Source: Pempheris klunzingeri (Eukaryota; Chordata; Actinopteri; Acropomatiformes; Pempheridae). From it: a DNA stretch of 64,000 nt. Positions 26,601 through 38,400 of this stretch are shown piece by piece; positions within the stretch are counted from its first letter, which is position 1, and each line of letters starts with the position of its first letter. Below the pieces are notes generated by a model, which ran no database searches, had not been told where the DNA came from, and saw only the letters and a list, made by a program, of their open reading frames with translations. A program made the position numbers and the translations under genes. The DNA is taken from assembly GCF_042242105.1 (NCBI RefSeq), contig NC_092029.1:14060885-14124884 (forward strand), given 5' to 3'.

Positions 26601-27597
26601 TGATTGTCCTGAATGTGACTCTGCAAAAATCAAAATATTCTCAGTTAGGCCTTCCCTGAATGACACACACTATAAAACAGGAGTTTGGCTCTTGTCTTCC
26701 TCATCCAGAAGCCAAAAGATCTTTGGTTACACAGAGCTGTTATTCTTCTTAATGCTGAAGTTTAACTCGCAAAGAACTGAAACTCAGAAGTGGAAACTTT
26801 TTCTTCCTCTTTTGTACCATACAAACTAATGATTTAAGAATTAGTTCTCAGATAGTGACAAAATCCTGAAATATTCTAATGGGCAAAAAGAATTGGGAGC
26901 AATTTAGAGTTGGCATGTTTAAGTTTGATTGTCTCAAAAGCCTGAAGAAACAGCAATATGTTTTATTTAATGAGTACATACCGATTTCTCTACTGTTACA
27001 CGTTACGTTTTTGTCAGTGTCAGTTGTAGAAAATAAAAAGCCTCAAAATCTGAAAGTTTTTGAAACTTCTGTTTTTGGACTTTTGTAGTGAACATTTATG
27101 CATTCTGGATCTGGCTTGTAAATTTATGATGTCTTGCATGTCCGTGCAGACTGGATACAGTCATATGCATGATACAATAAAAACAGTCATTCATATACTT
27201 TCAAAAGAAAATATAAGGTCTGTGCCACTGACCTTAAAGTAGCCACCAACTGCCCCAACAGGAATTTCAACGACGATGTGCATGTCACTGACAGACAGAG
27301 AGTATCCTCTGGCAGCGATCTCAGCAGGGTTGAGCCTCTTGCCATCGATGCCCATGTGCACCTCCAACAGCCGAAACTGTCTGGAGGCAATCAGAGGGTC
27401 GATGTGCTTGGGCAGGAACCAGCTGATTGTGTTTGGAGTGAAGGAAACACCACCTGTACACAAAAGCCACAACACACAGTACTTAGAACAACCAGACATT
27501 GGGCGCATTTAACGACTCAGTCAGGGCCATAGCCAATATTTTAGAAACGCTGAAGGCATAGATACAAGCAAGTCCCCCTTCCTCAGAAAAGTTACAG

Positions 27598-27640
<43 letters not shown>

Positions 27641-29603
27641 GTTGACTTATGGTATTCAAATTTGAATATAGTATTTTGATAATATAAGCCTATAAAAAAG
27701 CGACTGTGTGCGGGTTCAATTGGTGACTAAACACCATCCCAGTTGCTACAACCCCTCCAATTTCCAGAGAACACACTTAAGACTGGTCTCTAAACATGCA
27801 GCTCATTACCCTCAACTGTTGGACAAGCAGCTGCAGCGTCGATTTGAGTCACCAGCCACTTCTTTTTAAACACAGTCAGGGTTTTGAAGACAGTCATGGG
27901 AATCCCTGCTACCTACAAGTAAAGATCATTGTGAAGAAATATTTAGTTCATTTAATGCCTTGAATGGATGGATATTCACACACTGTTGGAAAGAATCTGA
28001 TGACTAAGGATGAGTGTAACTCGACATAATGGGGATGTACATAAGAAAAAATACCAATACATATAAATGGGCCAACTAGATTTCAGACATAGCAATTCAT
28101 TCAACAAGGAGGTCTGATTACATTATCTGACGTAAATCCAATAGTTTACTGGCTGCAGGTGTAAGCAAGTGGTGAGTTATCTAATGGGCTGCAAGTAATT
28201 TAACTAGAGCCTACCTGAGGGGCAAGTTATTAAGTCAGGGCTTGTGTGAAATGTAGTGAACTGCACTCCACTCACATTCTGGGTGTATGTTTCAGGTGAA
28301 TTCTTTGGACTCCTCAGAAACAGCCTTGTAGCAGTGTTTGCTATCCCATAACCACTTCTGTGGGCCTCATCCACCGTCATGATCTTCTCCTCAGGCGTAA
28401 AGAACACAAGCGTTGCGATTCTGAATCCTGCGTCTATGGGCTGCTTCTGCAAGGCAAATAAAGACAAGCCATTGAATACAAAAAAAAAAAAAAAAGTGAC
28501 TTTTCCAGAATGTTTTTTTCCCAAAAAAGGGCTAAATGGGCTCAAACCTCAGCAGCTCGTCGAGGATCACCAAACCTTGAATTAGCCCCTGGGACGGGAT
28601 GTTCAGGGAGGATATAATCATCTGGAGCTGCCCTTTTCACAGACACCTAGAAATGAGGGCACTCCATAAGTGATGATCAATCTCTTCCCCTCTGCAGCGA
28701 CGTCAAATGTACCAGCCTTGATGCTCATGCCTGACATCAAGCTACTTATCATATAGACCGGAACATGACCTCTGAGAGTCCTGTTGCATTCACTTGCCTC
28801 CATATAGTTGGGGTTACAGACAATTTCCCTCGAGGCCCAGGTAGTGTAGTGGCAGGTTTCGGCCACCTGGTACAGCTCGTCTTCAGCCATCCAGTTCCCG
28901 TGCAGCCGAAGGTTTAATATTGTTGTGAATGCTTTATCGCCCTGCAAACACACCAAAAATTAGACATGAAATGATCACCACATAGAAAATAAATAAAACA
29001 TTTGGCACAGCTCTGCAAAGCAATATCTCCAGTCTCCTCACCACATTCTGAGCAAAGCAGTTTTGAAGGGAGGCATAAATCATGGTGTTTCCAAGCTGGT
29101 CCACCTTCATGTTGAAGCCACACTGAGAGGCTAAACTTTGTGTGAGAGGGATGGCAGAGTTATCTGAGGAGGAAAAGACGACAAGACAAAAAGTGAGACC
29201 AAGTAAAACCAAAAAAAAAAAAAAAAAGAATTCATAAATGTCAGCTTACTAATTACAGCAGCAATTTCAAGAAGATTTCCTCCAAGTGGACCAACATCCA
29301 CACGCATGATGTTCCCCAGGCATTTTGAGCTGATAGCTAGGATTCAACATTTATATTAGCAGTCATACAACTGAAATCATGCTGTAATCATATAAGAGGC
29401 ACCATGTTTAGGAAGGAATCACATCAAAAACTCACTTATAGAGGTCTTCTTTTGAGCCTCAACATTTACAACCACTATCAGGACAATGAGCCATCTGAAA
29501 GAGATTGAATCATTTTCAGAGGAGCAGGAAAAATCTGAAATTCTGAGCGAAAGCAACGGAATAAAATCAAAACTACCAACCCCAATCCAACCAAACGACC
29601 CAT
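23677..29603 (-). CDS. zpax: Egg-coat zona pellucida protein of the ZPAX type (copy B)
   Basis: A 903-residue paralog of copy A, read on the - strand. Exons: 29603-29581, 29494-29436, 29336-29250, 29163-29042, 28941-28798, 28646-28548, 28446-28276, 27912-27810, 27453-27233, 26620-26464, 26381-26170, 26096-25988, 25770-25571, 25478-25364, 25279-25110, 25029-24941, 24767-24637, 24418-24229, 24152-24011, 23918-23822 and 23747-23677. Each matches one exon of copy A in order and phase. The signal peptide spans exons 1-2 (GWLIVLIVVVNVEA). The ZP module has CFPNGT ... SCGTTRK and ENCWAT ... WNLVINGC. The tail has a QRR basic site and a weak hydrophobic end (GLILIT). Intron 5 uses a GC donor; introns 1 and 14 use weak GTTGGT donors, so those two boundaries are the least certain. 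Identity to copy A is only moderate, so the duplication is old. Confidence 0.8.
27602..27637. repeat. Poly(A) tract in ZPAX-B intron 8
   Basis: A run of about 36 adenines on the + strand (T on the transcribed strand) lies between exons 8 and 9. No SINE or LINE body is recognisable beside it, so it is listed as a homopolymer only. Confidence 0.9.
28647..28797 (-). other. GC-AG intron 5 of ZPAX-B
   Basis: The donor reads GAG then GCAAGT, the standard form of the rare GC-AG class. The 151-base intron ends in TTTCTAG. Using it makes exon 5 exactly 144 bases, the same as exon 5 of copy A, and restores the frame into the exon beginning VSVKRAAPDDY. The intron is itself open in the upstream frame for its whole length, but retention would run into a stop soon after because 151 is not a multiple of three. 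Confidence 0.8.
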
Positions 29604-29735
29604 GGCACAAGAAGTGGGAAAATGGTAACCTCCGAGTCCCTGTTTTTTGCAGTTTTTAATGAAGTTTGTGGTGGGCCAACCCTGTGGGTGGGCTGAGGGC
29701 GGCTCCTGTTCAACAAATACAAGCACACACAGGTG
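29604..29735 (-). promoter_or_regulatory. ZPAX-B upstream region with an E-box
   Basis: CACCTG (on the - strand, 29735-29730) lies 127 bases upstream of the start codon. It is followed by the same GTGNGTG-like context as in copy A, and a weak AT-rich TTAAAAA element is near 29652-29658. The pattern fits FIGLA-type oocyte control, by analogy with other ZP genes. Confidence 0.45.
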
Positions 29736-31150
29736 GATCCTATTACAGCCTGATGGGGATAATTGTGTGGACCAGAGTCTTGTAATGTGGCCTCAACAGA
29801 GACTCAACATGCACTGCAAAGAGGCTGATTTCATTTGTTCTACTTGACTTTGGTATGAAGACTGAAAAGGAAATGTGGAACAAATGCTTAACATTTGTAA
29901 GCTTATTTTTAAATAATGCATTTTACCATTTTATTGCTTGACTAGGTAGCACCTGTAGAGGGATGACAGCAAGTCCCCAGCTAGACTTAAATAAGGGACA
30001 TTGTGGTCCATGGTCATTGTCTTAAATACTGAGTCATGGCAACATCCGGTGACCTTTATGTTTTAACTTTAATTTAAAAAAAAAAAACTGAAAAGTAAGA
30101 ATGGTAGTGCAAAATGGATCAAATAATGAGGTGTCACTGTAGACTTTAAAAAAATTAAAAACAACAACTTACATATACTGATCAATAAAAGTCTCCTGCC
30201 CTCATCCAAAACGTCTCCACCTTCACCACTGAAAGGAAGATCTGACATCTTTCCACTGTGACCACCAACCTGTTGGGGTGCAAAACTCTTTTTTTTGTTA
30301 CTATCAAATAATATAAAGAGGAGCAGCAAGTTGTCACAGCTGTAGAGTTGGAGAGAGATAATGGGGTTGTTGCTTGACAAATAGCTTAATGATTCAATGT
30401 TTATCGAGAGATAAATAATCTTATGTTGACTGATTAATAATTAACCCCTCAGGGCCCCTTCACAATACAAGACCACAAGATCGGGCTTCACTTGACACTG
30501 TATTGAAGAGGTGCAAATTTAAAGCACTTGTAACAAATGTCCAATTTAGGGAAATGACCTAAAACAACTTTATAGCAATGACTCTGTGGCTCTGGGTCCT
30601 GCCCCGAGTCGCTTGTGATGACTTATTTGGTGCTTTAAGGAAGAATAACTGGTTATATGTTGCAGGCAGCACATCTGGGAGATACTGATGATATTTTTTT
30701 ATTGAGGTAACAAATGTATTTTAAACTGTTGCACTAACAACAGCCTTTTTTTTTTTTTTTTTAAATAATCTGTTCCCATTCTAAAAATATGTTGTATTTC
30801 CCCTTTGCTGCCAAATACAGTGTCACTGGCTGGTTTGGCAGTCAGCCTGCCAGCAGTGCTTTCTCACAGAGGATTGAAATGTCAGGGTGTGATTTTTTAC
30901 TCACTTCGGTCCCTCCACCCTGCAGACAAGCTGTGATCAGCTGCATTTAGTTGAAGCAATTTCACACAGATACAAACCAAGTGCAATTAAAACAAGTGAT
31001 AATAAACATGCATAGAATTATTGCAAGTGCAGAGGAAAGTCCCATGACCTCAAAATACATCCTGGAAAATGAATGTGAGAGCAGAACTACAGTTTCCATC
31101 ACATCATTAATAAAATGCCATAAAACAGAGACTATGTATTATTACAGTAA
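29736..31150. other. ZPAX-B to kcns3 spacer
   Basis: No gene or clear transposable element was recognised. Two homopolymer runs (about 30075-30086 and 30748-30762) are present. The last part becomes pyrimidine-rich as the kcns3 promoter begins. Confidence 0.5.
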
Positions 31151-31199
31151 TATCCCGCTGGGTGTTCCTGCATCTGTGTATATCCCTCCCTTTCTCCCC

Positions 31200-31430
31200 C
31201 CTCCTCCTCCCCTCTCCTCCTCCTCTCTCGCCCCTCCCTGTTCCCTGTAAAAGGGAACAGACTGCCGCCGCTCTGCTGTCCCGCCTCCAGCTCCTCTTGT
31301 CCCGGCCGTGAAGCTGCAGCCGCACCGCACTCCCTCCACCGACCTGCTGTGTGCGGCGTTTTCCCGGAATGTGACAACCAAACCAGCCGAATAAAAGTTA
31401 TTTTCATGGAAACAAAGGCTCCAAGTACAG
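31200..31430 (+). other. kcns3: kcns3 promoter-proximal region and non-coding first exon
   Basis: A CT-rich then GC-rich stretch (31190-31350) leads to a strong donor, ACAG then GTACGT, at 31431. The matching acceptor TCGTCAG ends at 32006, four bases before the kcns3 ATG. KCNS genes typically have a 5'UTR exon followed by a single coding exon, which this fits. The transcription start was not located. The exon contains one ATG at 31406, which opens an upstream ORF (separate entry). Confidence 0.6.
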
Positions 31431-32281
31431 GTACGTGTCAACCTTACGTTTTGCATTCAAATTAAGTCAAATTAAAAGTAATTAACTTATTTACAAATAG
31501 GATTTGGTTGTTGATCTCACGCAAAGGTCAGCAATCTGAAGGCAAACCAGCACGTTGCTCAGAATTTCAAGAAGAAAATACACACAGAACAATCTGATAA
31601 TTTAATCATGTTGGAAAACAATGGTTGGCTTTAATAATTGCTTGAAATGTCGTGTGGGTTCAGTTTCAACTTGTTGCCTCTCATTTCCTCTGAGTTAGAC
31701 TAGTCCTCTCAGTAATTTGATTCTTCTGGTGATAATCCTGTATCTGAGCCTTCAAAGAAGTGACAGTACCTCACGCCTCTTCACTCCCTCCAGCTCAAGC
31801 CATTTCCTGTGTGTGCTGTATTGATTTTTTTCTTTCAGAGAACTAATGTGTTCTTCAAACAATGCAGTCAAGTATGTCTTGATAGACAATTCTCCACATA
31901 AATGTTTCCTGCCTGTGTTGGCTTGTAGGGTATTTAGTAGTCACAAAAAAAATCTATTAAACTGACAGGCTTGATTCATCGTCTTAATGTCTCTATGTAT
32001 CGTCAGGACCATGGGGTATGGGCAAATCCTCCACCCGCGGGGGAAAGAGGAGGACCAGGTCCACCTCAACGTGGGAGGGGAACGACACAAAGTGGATCCG
32101 GACATGCTGCTCCGCTTCCCTCACACACGCCTGGCTCGTCTGCTGCGCTGCCAAAGTGAGGCAGCCATCCTGGAGCTGTGTGATGACTACAGCCCGACCG
32201 AAAAGGAGTACTACTTCGACAGGAATCCCCGAGTTTTCCTCTGCGTGCTCAACTTCTACCACACGGGACGGATCCACATGA
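31406..32281 (+). other. Upstream ORF overlapping the kcns3 start (spliced 31406-31430 + 32007-32281)
   Basis: If exon 1 is spliced to the coding exon as proposed, the ATG at 31406 opens a frame of 99 codons plus a stop at 32279-32281. It passes through the kcns3 start codon in another frame. Its context has T at -3 and G at +4, so leaky scanning is likely. The predicted peptide (METKAPSTGPWGMGKSS...) resembles nothing known. It is more likely a translational brake than a functional protein. Confidence 0.45.
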
Positions 32282-33510
32282 TGGAGGAGGTGTGCGTCTT
32301 TTCCTTTAGCCAGGAGATCGAGTACTGGGGCATCCAGGAGCTCCACCTGAGCCCCTGCTGTAGCTACTGGTACCATGAGAGGAAGGAGTACATCGAGGAC
32401 GGAGACTGGGACACCAGGAGCGACGACCAGCAGCAGCCGAGCATAGACTCTTCCTTTGAGGAGCTCTCTGCTCTCGACAAAGACCTGGCCAAGTTTAAAG
32501 GTGCCTGGTGTGGAGAGGTGAGGAGCTATGTTTGGCTCCGTCTGGAGGATCCGGGTCATTCGACAGCATCAAAGATCATCGCCGTGGCCTCTCTCAGCGT
32601 GGTGTTGACCTCTATCATTGCCATGTGTGTCCACAGCATGCCTGAGTTTCAGCAAATGGACGACAATGAGAGACCCATCGAGGACCCTGTGCTCACCATC
32701 CTGGAGGAGATCTGCATTGCCTGTTTCTCTGCAGAGTTCATCATCAGGCTGATTGTTGCACCCTCTCGTAGGAAGTTCCTTGGAAACCCATTAAACATCA
32801 TCGACGTTGCCTCAATTTTGCCATTTTATGCCACTTTAGCTCTGGAGACAGCAGACGAGGAGGCGGCAGAGGAGAACGAGGACATACAAAACGTGGGGAA
32901 GGTGGTGCAGGTTCTGCGCCTCATGAGGGTTCTCCGAATCCTCAAACTGGCTCGCCACTCCATTGGCCTGCGGGCACTGGGCGCCACCGTCCGCCACAGC
33001 TACCACGAGGTGGGCCTGCTCCTTCTCTTCCTCTCGGTGGGCATCTCAATCTTTTCTGCCCTTATCTACTTTGCAGAGAAAGAAGAGGACGACACCGATT
33101 TAGGGACCATCCCTTCAGGCTGGTGGTGGGCAACAATCACCATGACCACAGTTGGCTATGGCGACACCTGCCCGGTGACCCTGGCGGGGAAGATAGTGGC
33201 CACCTTGTGTATCGTCTGTGGCCTGTTAGTGGTGGCTCTGCCCATCACCATCATCTTCAATAAGTTTTCAAAGTACTATCAAAGAAACAAAGCCATGGAG
33301 GGACAGTGTATCACTAAGCCTGAAAGAGAAGACCCAGAGCTCCCTTATTATAACATCAGAGACCTGTTCACGGAGAGTGTGTACCCCTTTATAGGAAGTA
33401 TCGCCTTCAGGAACAGTGAGAGCAGCGCAGGGGACGATACAGATGCCTCCAGTCTCCAGGACATAGAGGTGTACGATAATGACACTTGTGAAAACGGCGC
33501 AGCAAAATAA
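32011..33510 (+). CDS. kcns3: Kv9.3, electrically silent voltage-gated K+ channel subunit S3
   Basis: A complete single-exon reading frame of 499 residues (human KCNS3 is 491). Kv9.3 does not conduct alone; it joins Kv2 subunits in the plasma membrane and alters their gating. The N-terminal T1 domain covers about 18-125 (LNVGGERHKV, LRFPHTRLARLL, FDRNPRVFLCVLNFYHTG). Six membrane segments follow. S4 has R303, R306, R309 and K312 at every third position. The selectivity filter TTVGYGD is at 379-385. S6 has ALPIT around P411 in place of the PXP hinge of conducting Kv channels, a mark of silent subunits. The start at 32011 is chosen because MGYGQILHPRGKEED aligns with the human start and lies just after an acceptor; eight more in-frame codons lie upstream, in the intron. 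The a or b copy is undetermined. Confidence 0.93.
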   Translation: MGYGQILHPRGKEEDQVHLNVGGERHKVDPDMLLRFPHTRLARLLRCQSEAAILELCDDYSPTEKEYYFDRNPRVFLCVLNFYHTGRIHMMEEVCVFSFSQEIEYWGIQELHLSPCCSYWYHERKEYIEDGDWDTRSDDQQQPSIDSSFEELSALDKDLAKFKGAWCGEVRSYVWLRLEDPGHSTASKIIAVASLSVVLTSIIAMCVHSMPEFQQMDDNERPIEDPVLTILEEICIACFSAEFIIRLIVAPSRRKFLGNPLNIIDVASILPFYATLALETADEEAAEENEDIQNVGKVVQVLRLMRVLRILKLARHSIGLRALGATVRHSYHEVGLLLLFLSVGISIFSALIYFAEKEEDDTDLGTIPSGWWWATITMTTVGYGDTCPVTLAGKIVATLCIVCGLLVVALPITIIFNKFSKYYQRNKAMEGQCITKPEREDPELPYYNIRDLFTESVYPFIGSIAFRNSESSAGDDTDASSLQDIEVYDNDTCENGAAK

Positions 33511-34192
33511 GATTACTGCCATTTCACTGAGTGTTGCTCCCTTTATGACTGCAAGTCACTCCGTGCCTCTCAGGGCAGAGTGCTCCATCACTGTCCCTCC
33601 CTCCCTACACCGTCTTCCTCCTGCAGTTTAACAGAGAAATATCATGGCCATGAACCTTTTTTGTTTTTTTTAGTTTTTTTTACTACTTGGGAATAGCTTG
33701 TGAAATATACAGCATCGCTAAAACCAGGAAACCTAAAGGGAATTATCTGAACCTTGCTCAGAGGTTTGAAAGCCCATTTTCTGCTTGAGAAAACTGCAGT
33801 GATGCATGTAGGAGGCCATAATGTTAATGTTTTTCAAAGTAATGCCCTGTATCGATTCGTCTGCCCGCTAAAAGTTCAGACAGAGAATTCGGCGAATGCA
33901 ACAGTTTAGAATGACATTGTCTGATGTTTAAAAATGGTATTATAGATCTCTAAGTTGACTGATGTTACAGTCTGCATGAACAAATGAATGCATTTTGAAA
34001 GAGATTAATATAATTAGTCGTGTAGAATTACACAATGTTATCGATGCTGATGACGAGAGGCCACGCGGCTCTCTCAAAGCACTGTGGAAAGCACCGATAT
34101 GCAAGGTTATTATTATTATTATTACATTTTGGTTTTGGACAGTTGTTTTGGCATGCAGGGTGACCCCTGCGGGGTAACTCATGTGGACTTGA

Positions 34193-34198
34193 AATAAA
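34193..34198 (+). terminator. kcns3: kcns3 poly(A) signal
   Basis: AATAAA lies about 680 bases after the kcns3 stop codon. The intervening sequence is AT-rich UTR without further ORFs of interest. Confidence 0.55.
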
Positions 34199-37100
34199 AC
34201 TCAATGAATCAGAAGAAATATGCCTCTTATTTGTGACATGGCATACGGTAAGTTGTGCCAATCACCCATTCAGATCAGGTTTTCTGTTCAGGTTAATCGA
34301 ATGTATTTAAGTCCAAAATACTGCAATGTGACTCATCAACGATGTCTTTTCCTCAGTGGTGAACCCACCGAAAGTGTAGAGATAACTTCCTATACCTATT
34401 CACTCTTTTCTGTTCCTAGAAGTATTGATTTCCTGTCCTCTCTTATAATCTCCGGTTGGCTGAGCTGATGTCCAACCAGGGCGAGAGATGTAAAAGATCT
34501 TCTCTCTACAGGGGTCTCAAAGGTGTTGACCAGATGCAGTTGACGAGAAGCATCTGCTCTCAGAGCTAAACGCTCCAGAAAGGTTCCTGAAACCATTTAT
34601 TTTCAGACTGGACTTCAGAGAACGGAGTTTTTTTTCAAATCTACTGGCTGATTTGACACATGCTAAAATGATAGTAAATGGGTGTCCGTTTGGAGCAGAG
34701 GGGGCTGGTTTCGACACGGTTACACAGTTCGTACTTATACAGCAGGTCGTGTAAAGACTAACTGCAGCTTAATTTATACAAATAAGCCTGTTGCTGTCTG
34801 ATTATTTGTTAATGGAAGTAAATGAGTTTCGATTACTGGGCTTCCTGTCTGCGGAGGTGTGCATTGCGTAGCATATTAGCATAGTGCTTAATCCACACTT
34901 TGTTTTTTGCTATTGCCAGGTGCCTTACACAGAGTATTGATGCAGACAAGTATTGATTTTCAGTAAACAGTGCAATATCGTTGATAACGCATAGCGATGC
35001 AGAGTACAGTTGATACTATACAGTAGATGATAATGATTTTGCAGATGACAGTATGCATCTTTACATGGGATAAAACTGGATATGTTTGTCACTAGATGCA
35101 TAAAGGGATAAGAAATTGGGTTATATTACTCAAAATATTATTTATTACTAAAAATTATTTGCCTGACTTTTCTCTAAATCCTGCTTGTTTTGTCGTAAGA
35201 GCTAAGGACTGAAGCATTGCTAGATTATTGGCTGTAAAGTGTAAACAAAGTTGTAAAAATGAACTATGGGGGTCATGAACTGATGGTGGATGCATATGAT
35301 GATAATTACTGGTGTTGTACTGACAATTTGACTGACGCTGTTACAACAAGTACACCCAAACACCCCTATAATAATAAAAACTGAACTAACAGAGGAAAGT
35401 TGTGAGAGGTGCTAATGCATGTCAGTAGAGTATGTGAGGAAAAACCAAAAAAGGCTTATTGATGGAAGACGAGCTGAAGCTGAGTTTCGACACTCTAAGG
35501 GAAAATCTATGATCTATATTCGCTGTGTGTGTGCTTGAACAGTGATGTCAGCCTTTTTCGCTGAGGAATCTATCGCAGGAGTCGCAGATGACAATCCAGC
35601 ACCGACGGCAGCAGTTAATGATAGGTTTGCGTTCCTCGCCATTACTCCCAGCCTCCTGGCTTTGTGCATGGCTTCTGTTGAGGGAAGTCTGTGTCAATAT
35701 TCTGTCAGCAAAAATACATTGACTTATCGAGCTTGTGTCAGGATGTGTGTCTTTATATTTTCTATAATTTGCCACGGCAGCTGGTGTCTCTCATCTGACT
35801 TCCAAAAAGTTTTTGCGAGATAATTGTTGTTGTTGCAGTTGAGTTTGCACAGCAGAACAACTTTTCATAGTTGTCACTAAAGACAAACTTACAGATTGGA
35901 TGTCAACTGAATAGATAAGGACCTAAAGGCACCTTATTTTAATCTTTTTTGAGTTCAGTCTACAGGGTCTGCCAGTCTAAACATAGATTTAAGACCTTCG
36001 GTTGATGTTCTGCTTACAATGTACATATTTATGTTTACAATTATCAACGACATTATCAATGTAAATGAAAAAAAAGCTCTCCTCTCCTTTACTCTCCTGC
36101 ATGTGTGTCCCCTGTTAGTTGAGCCTAGTGACTGTTCACGATCAATAGTGTAATACAGTTACTCTGCATGCAATTTACTGACTCCAAACAGTGGATTTAG
36201 GGTTAAGTTACTCTTTAAAGGCACCAAGATATACATTGATGTACTAAATCACATAGTGGCCATTTTCATGTTAATGTAAAGAGAGAAAAAAAAGCCAATT
36301 ACCTGTAAAGGTCACAGTGAGTGTGTCAGCACAAATGTCACTACTGCTGCAGAAATTATTGGGTGACTTATGTTTCCAACTTCCCCTTTAGGCTTTTTTT
36401 TCTCTTTAAATTAAACAACAACCTTCATTACAGTAGGGCTGAGATGAAGTTGCTTCCTGCAGTGCTTCTTTAGGATGCGGCAGTGCGTTAAACCACCAGG
36501 ATAAAAGGTGTCACTGTGCAATCGAATTCCTGTCAGAAACACTGGTCAGTTTCATGAGTGGGAAGGAAAAACAAATCAAGGAAATTTATTTTTGCAGTTT
36601 TTTTTCCCTCTGAAATTTATATTTGCTAAGCCAGGCCAGCACTTTGATGGTGATTTGAGGTGAGTTGTTTGTGTGCAGGATAGAGACGGGGATGTTTCTC
36701 AGCTTGCAGTGCTGTCAGGAGGGGATACTCCTGCACAGCTTGGCGGACTTTAAAGTTAAACAAAAGTCACTGCCGAGAATGACAGAGAGAGCGGGAACAC
36801 GGCGGGCTTCCACAGGGATCTGTGTGTGCAGCTTTGGCGCATTTCAATTTTTTTTTTGAAGAGGAAATATAAATCTCTCTTTGAAAAATCTGACATTTGT
36901 TTTGAGGTAAGAGTATGAACTTGTATATTACATAATGCCTGAGGGGTCTGTAGAAGCATTTGTCCCTTCACCTCACACAAAAGGAAAAGGTCACTGCAGT
37001 GATGAATGCACAAGAGGCAAAGGGGAGTTTTATGTTGGGTGCAGCTCTGCCTGAGCCGGTTCACCAGCTCAAGTTCAAATTTAGCCTGTGCTAAGTAAAA

Positions 37101-38284
37101 AAATGACACAAAATTAGTTCGTACATAACGGTTAGTTGTAAGTATTTACACAAACTGCTAGGTGTAACTGTTATGATTGAGATTGAGGAAGTTCTCTAAC
37201 ATTAAATAATGTATAATATTACATATCTGTCCTGACACATCATCAAAATGGTGTTTAAACTTTACTTCAACTTGGAAGATTTCAATTGACATGTCACAAA
37301 AATAACACATTACTTCAAATTCCAACATGCTACTGACACATCAGCATTGGTCAGGTGAGCAAAACATCTGTCTGTGACCTCACTCACTAGCTATGACATT
37401 TCTTAAGTTTTAATGGTGCAACCCAATTTAGCAAATCACTATTCTGAAATAGCTGCTAGGTACTGATTTTACACACAAGCCTAGTCATGGATTTACGATG
37501 CTGTTGCAACCCAATCAGCTTTTAAGACTTTGATTAGCAATTCAAAAAATGTATTGTTATCTGAGAGAAACATGCTGGTGGTGGTGTGGGGAAATCTAGC
37601 AGCTTGGGCTTCAACATTTAGCAAGGTAATGATCCAGCTCTGCAAAGAAAACACCTTATTGTTTCTACATTTGTAAACCGTTAATGAGCTGAAACATGAT
37701 TCTGCGCTGCCAGTCTGCAGAACAGACAAGTGGAGGTGTTTTTGTTTTGTCCTAAATTGAATCAGAGAGTGTAGAGACCCCTGCTGGGAGAAAGAGTTTT
37801 AATATTTCCATTAGCTTCTGGATTTACAATGTTTTGATCAGTCATTACATGATGCTGCTCGCCACAGAGTACGGCCAGATCACTTTCACTCGGCCATTAC
37901 CCGCAGCTGTGTGGTTTCTGCAGATATAACAAAGAAACCACTTTGTTTATATTTGGATCCTGCTTTTTGCCCTTATGCAGGTTTATTGCAGCGAGGCTGG
38001 ATGGACATTGTTATTGTGCATGTCCATAATCATTTATTACTTTGACACAGACTGGGGTTTTGGGCTGGGCAACGCATACATCTGCCTTAATTGAGTCAGT
38101 CATATGAGCCTTTTTATATTTATTTACATTTATATATTGTGTGTGAGCCATGTCTTTCTATGAACTTTCTATGAACTTTCTATAGTTCTCTTTTAACCTG
38201 CTGATTCAACTTCATTTCAGATTCACAACAAACTTTATTTTCCATCACAGGATATTTGTCGTTGACACTAATAGGTTAGAGATA

Positions 38285-38400
38285 TACTGCATTTATTTAT
38301 TTGATGTTTATTTTTGCAGGGACAAGTACATGGACTAGTGCCACATACCACAGCATTCATAACCAAAGCCAGTCTGCAGCACCAGTCCCTAAATGGATTT
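38285..38400. repeat. Dispersed teleost repeat fragment
   Basis: The text TTATTTTTGCAGGGACAAGT, then CAGTCTGCAGCACCAGTCCCT, resembles a common fish repeat around a 'CAGGGACA ... AGTCCCTG' core. This is a short fragment and the family is from memory. Confidence 0.4.

Noticed and set aside
28798-28941. Reading ZPAX-B exon 5 through the following 151 bases as coding sequence
   Set aside because: The frame would not match the next exon, the exon length would differ from copy A, and a good GC donor and AG acceptor bound the segment.
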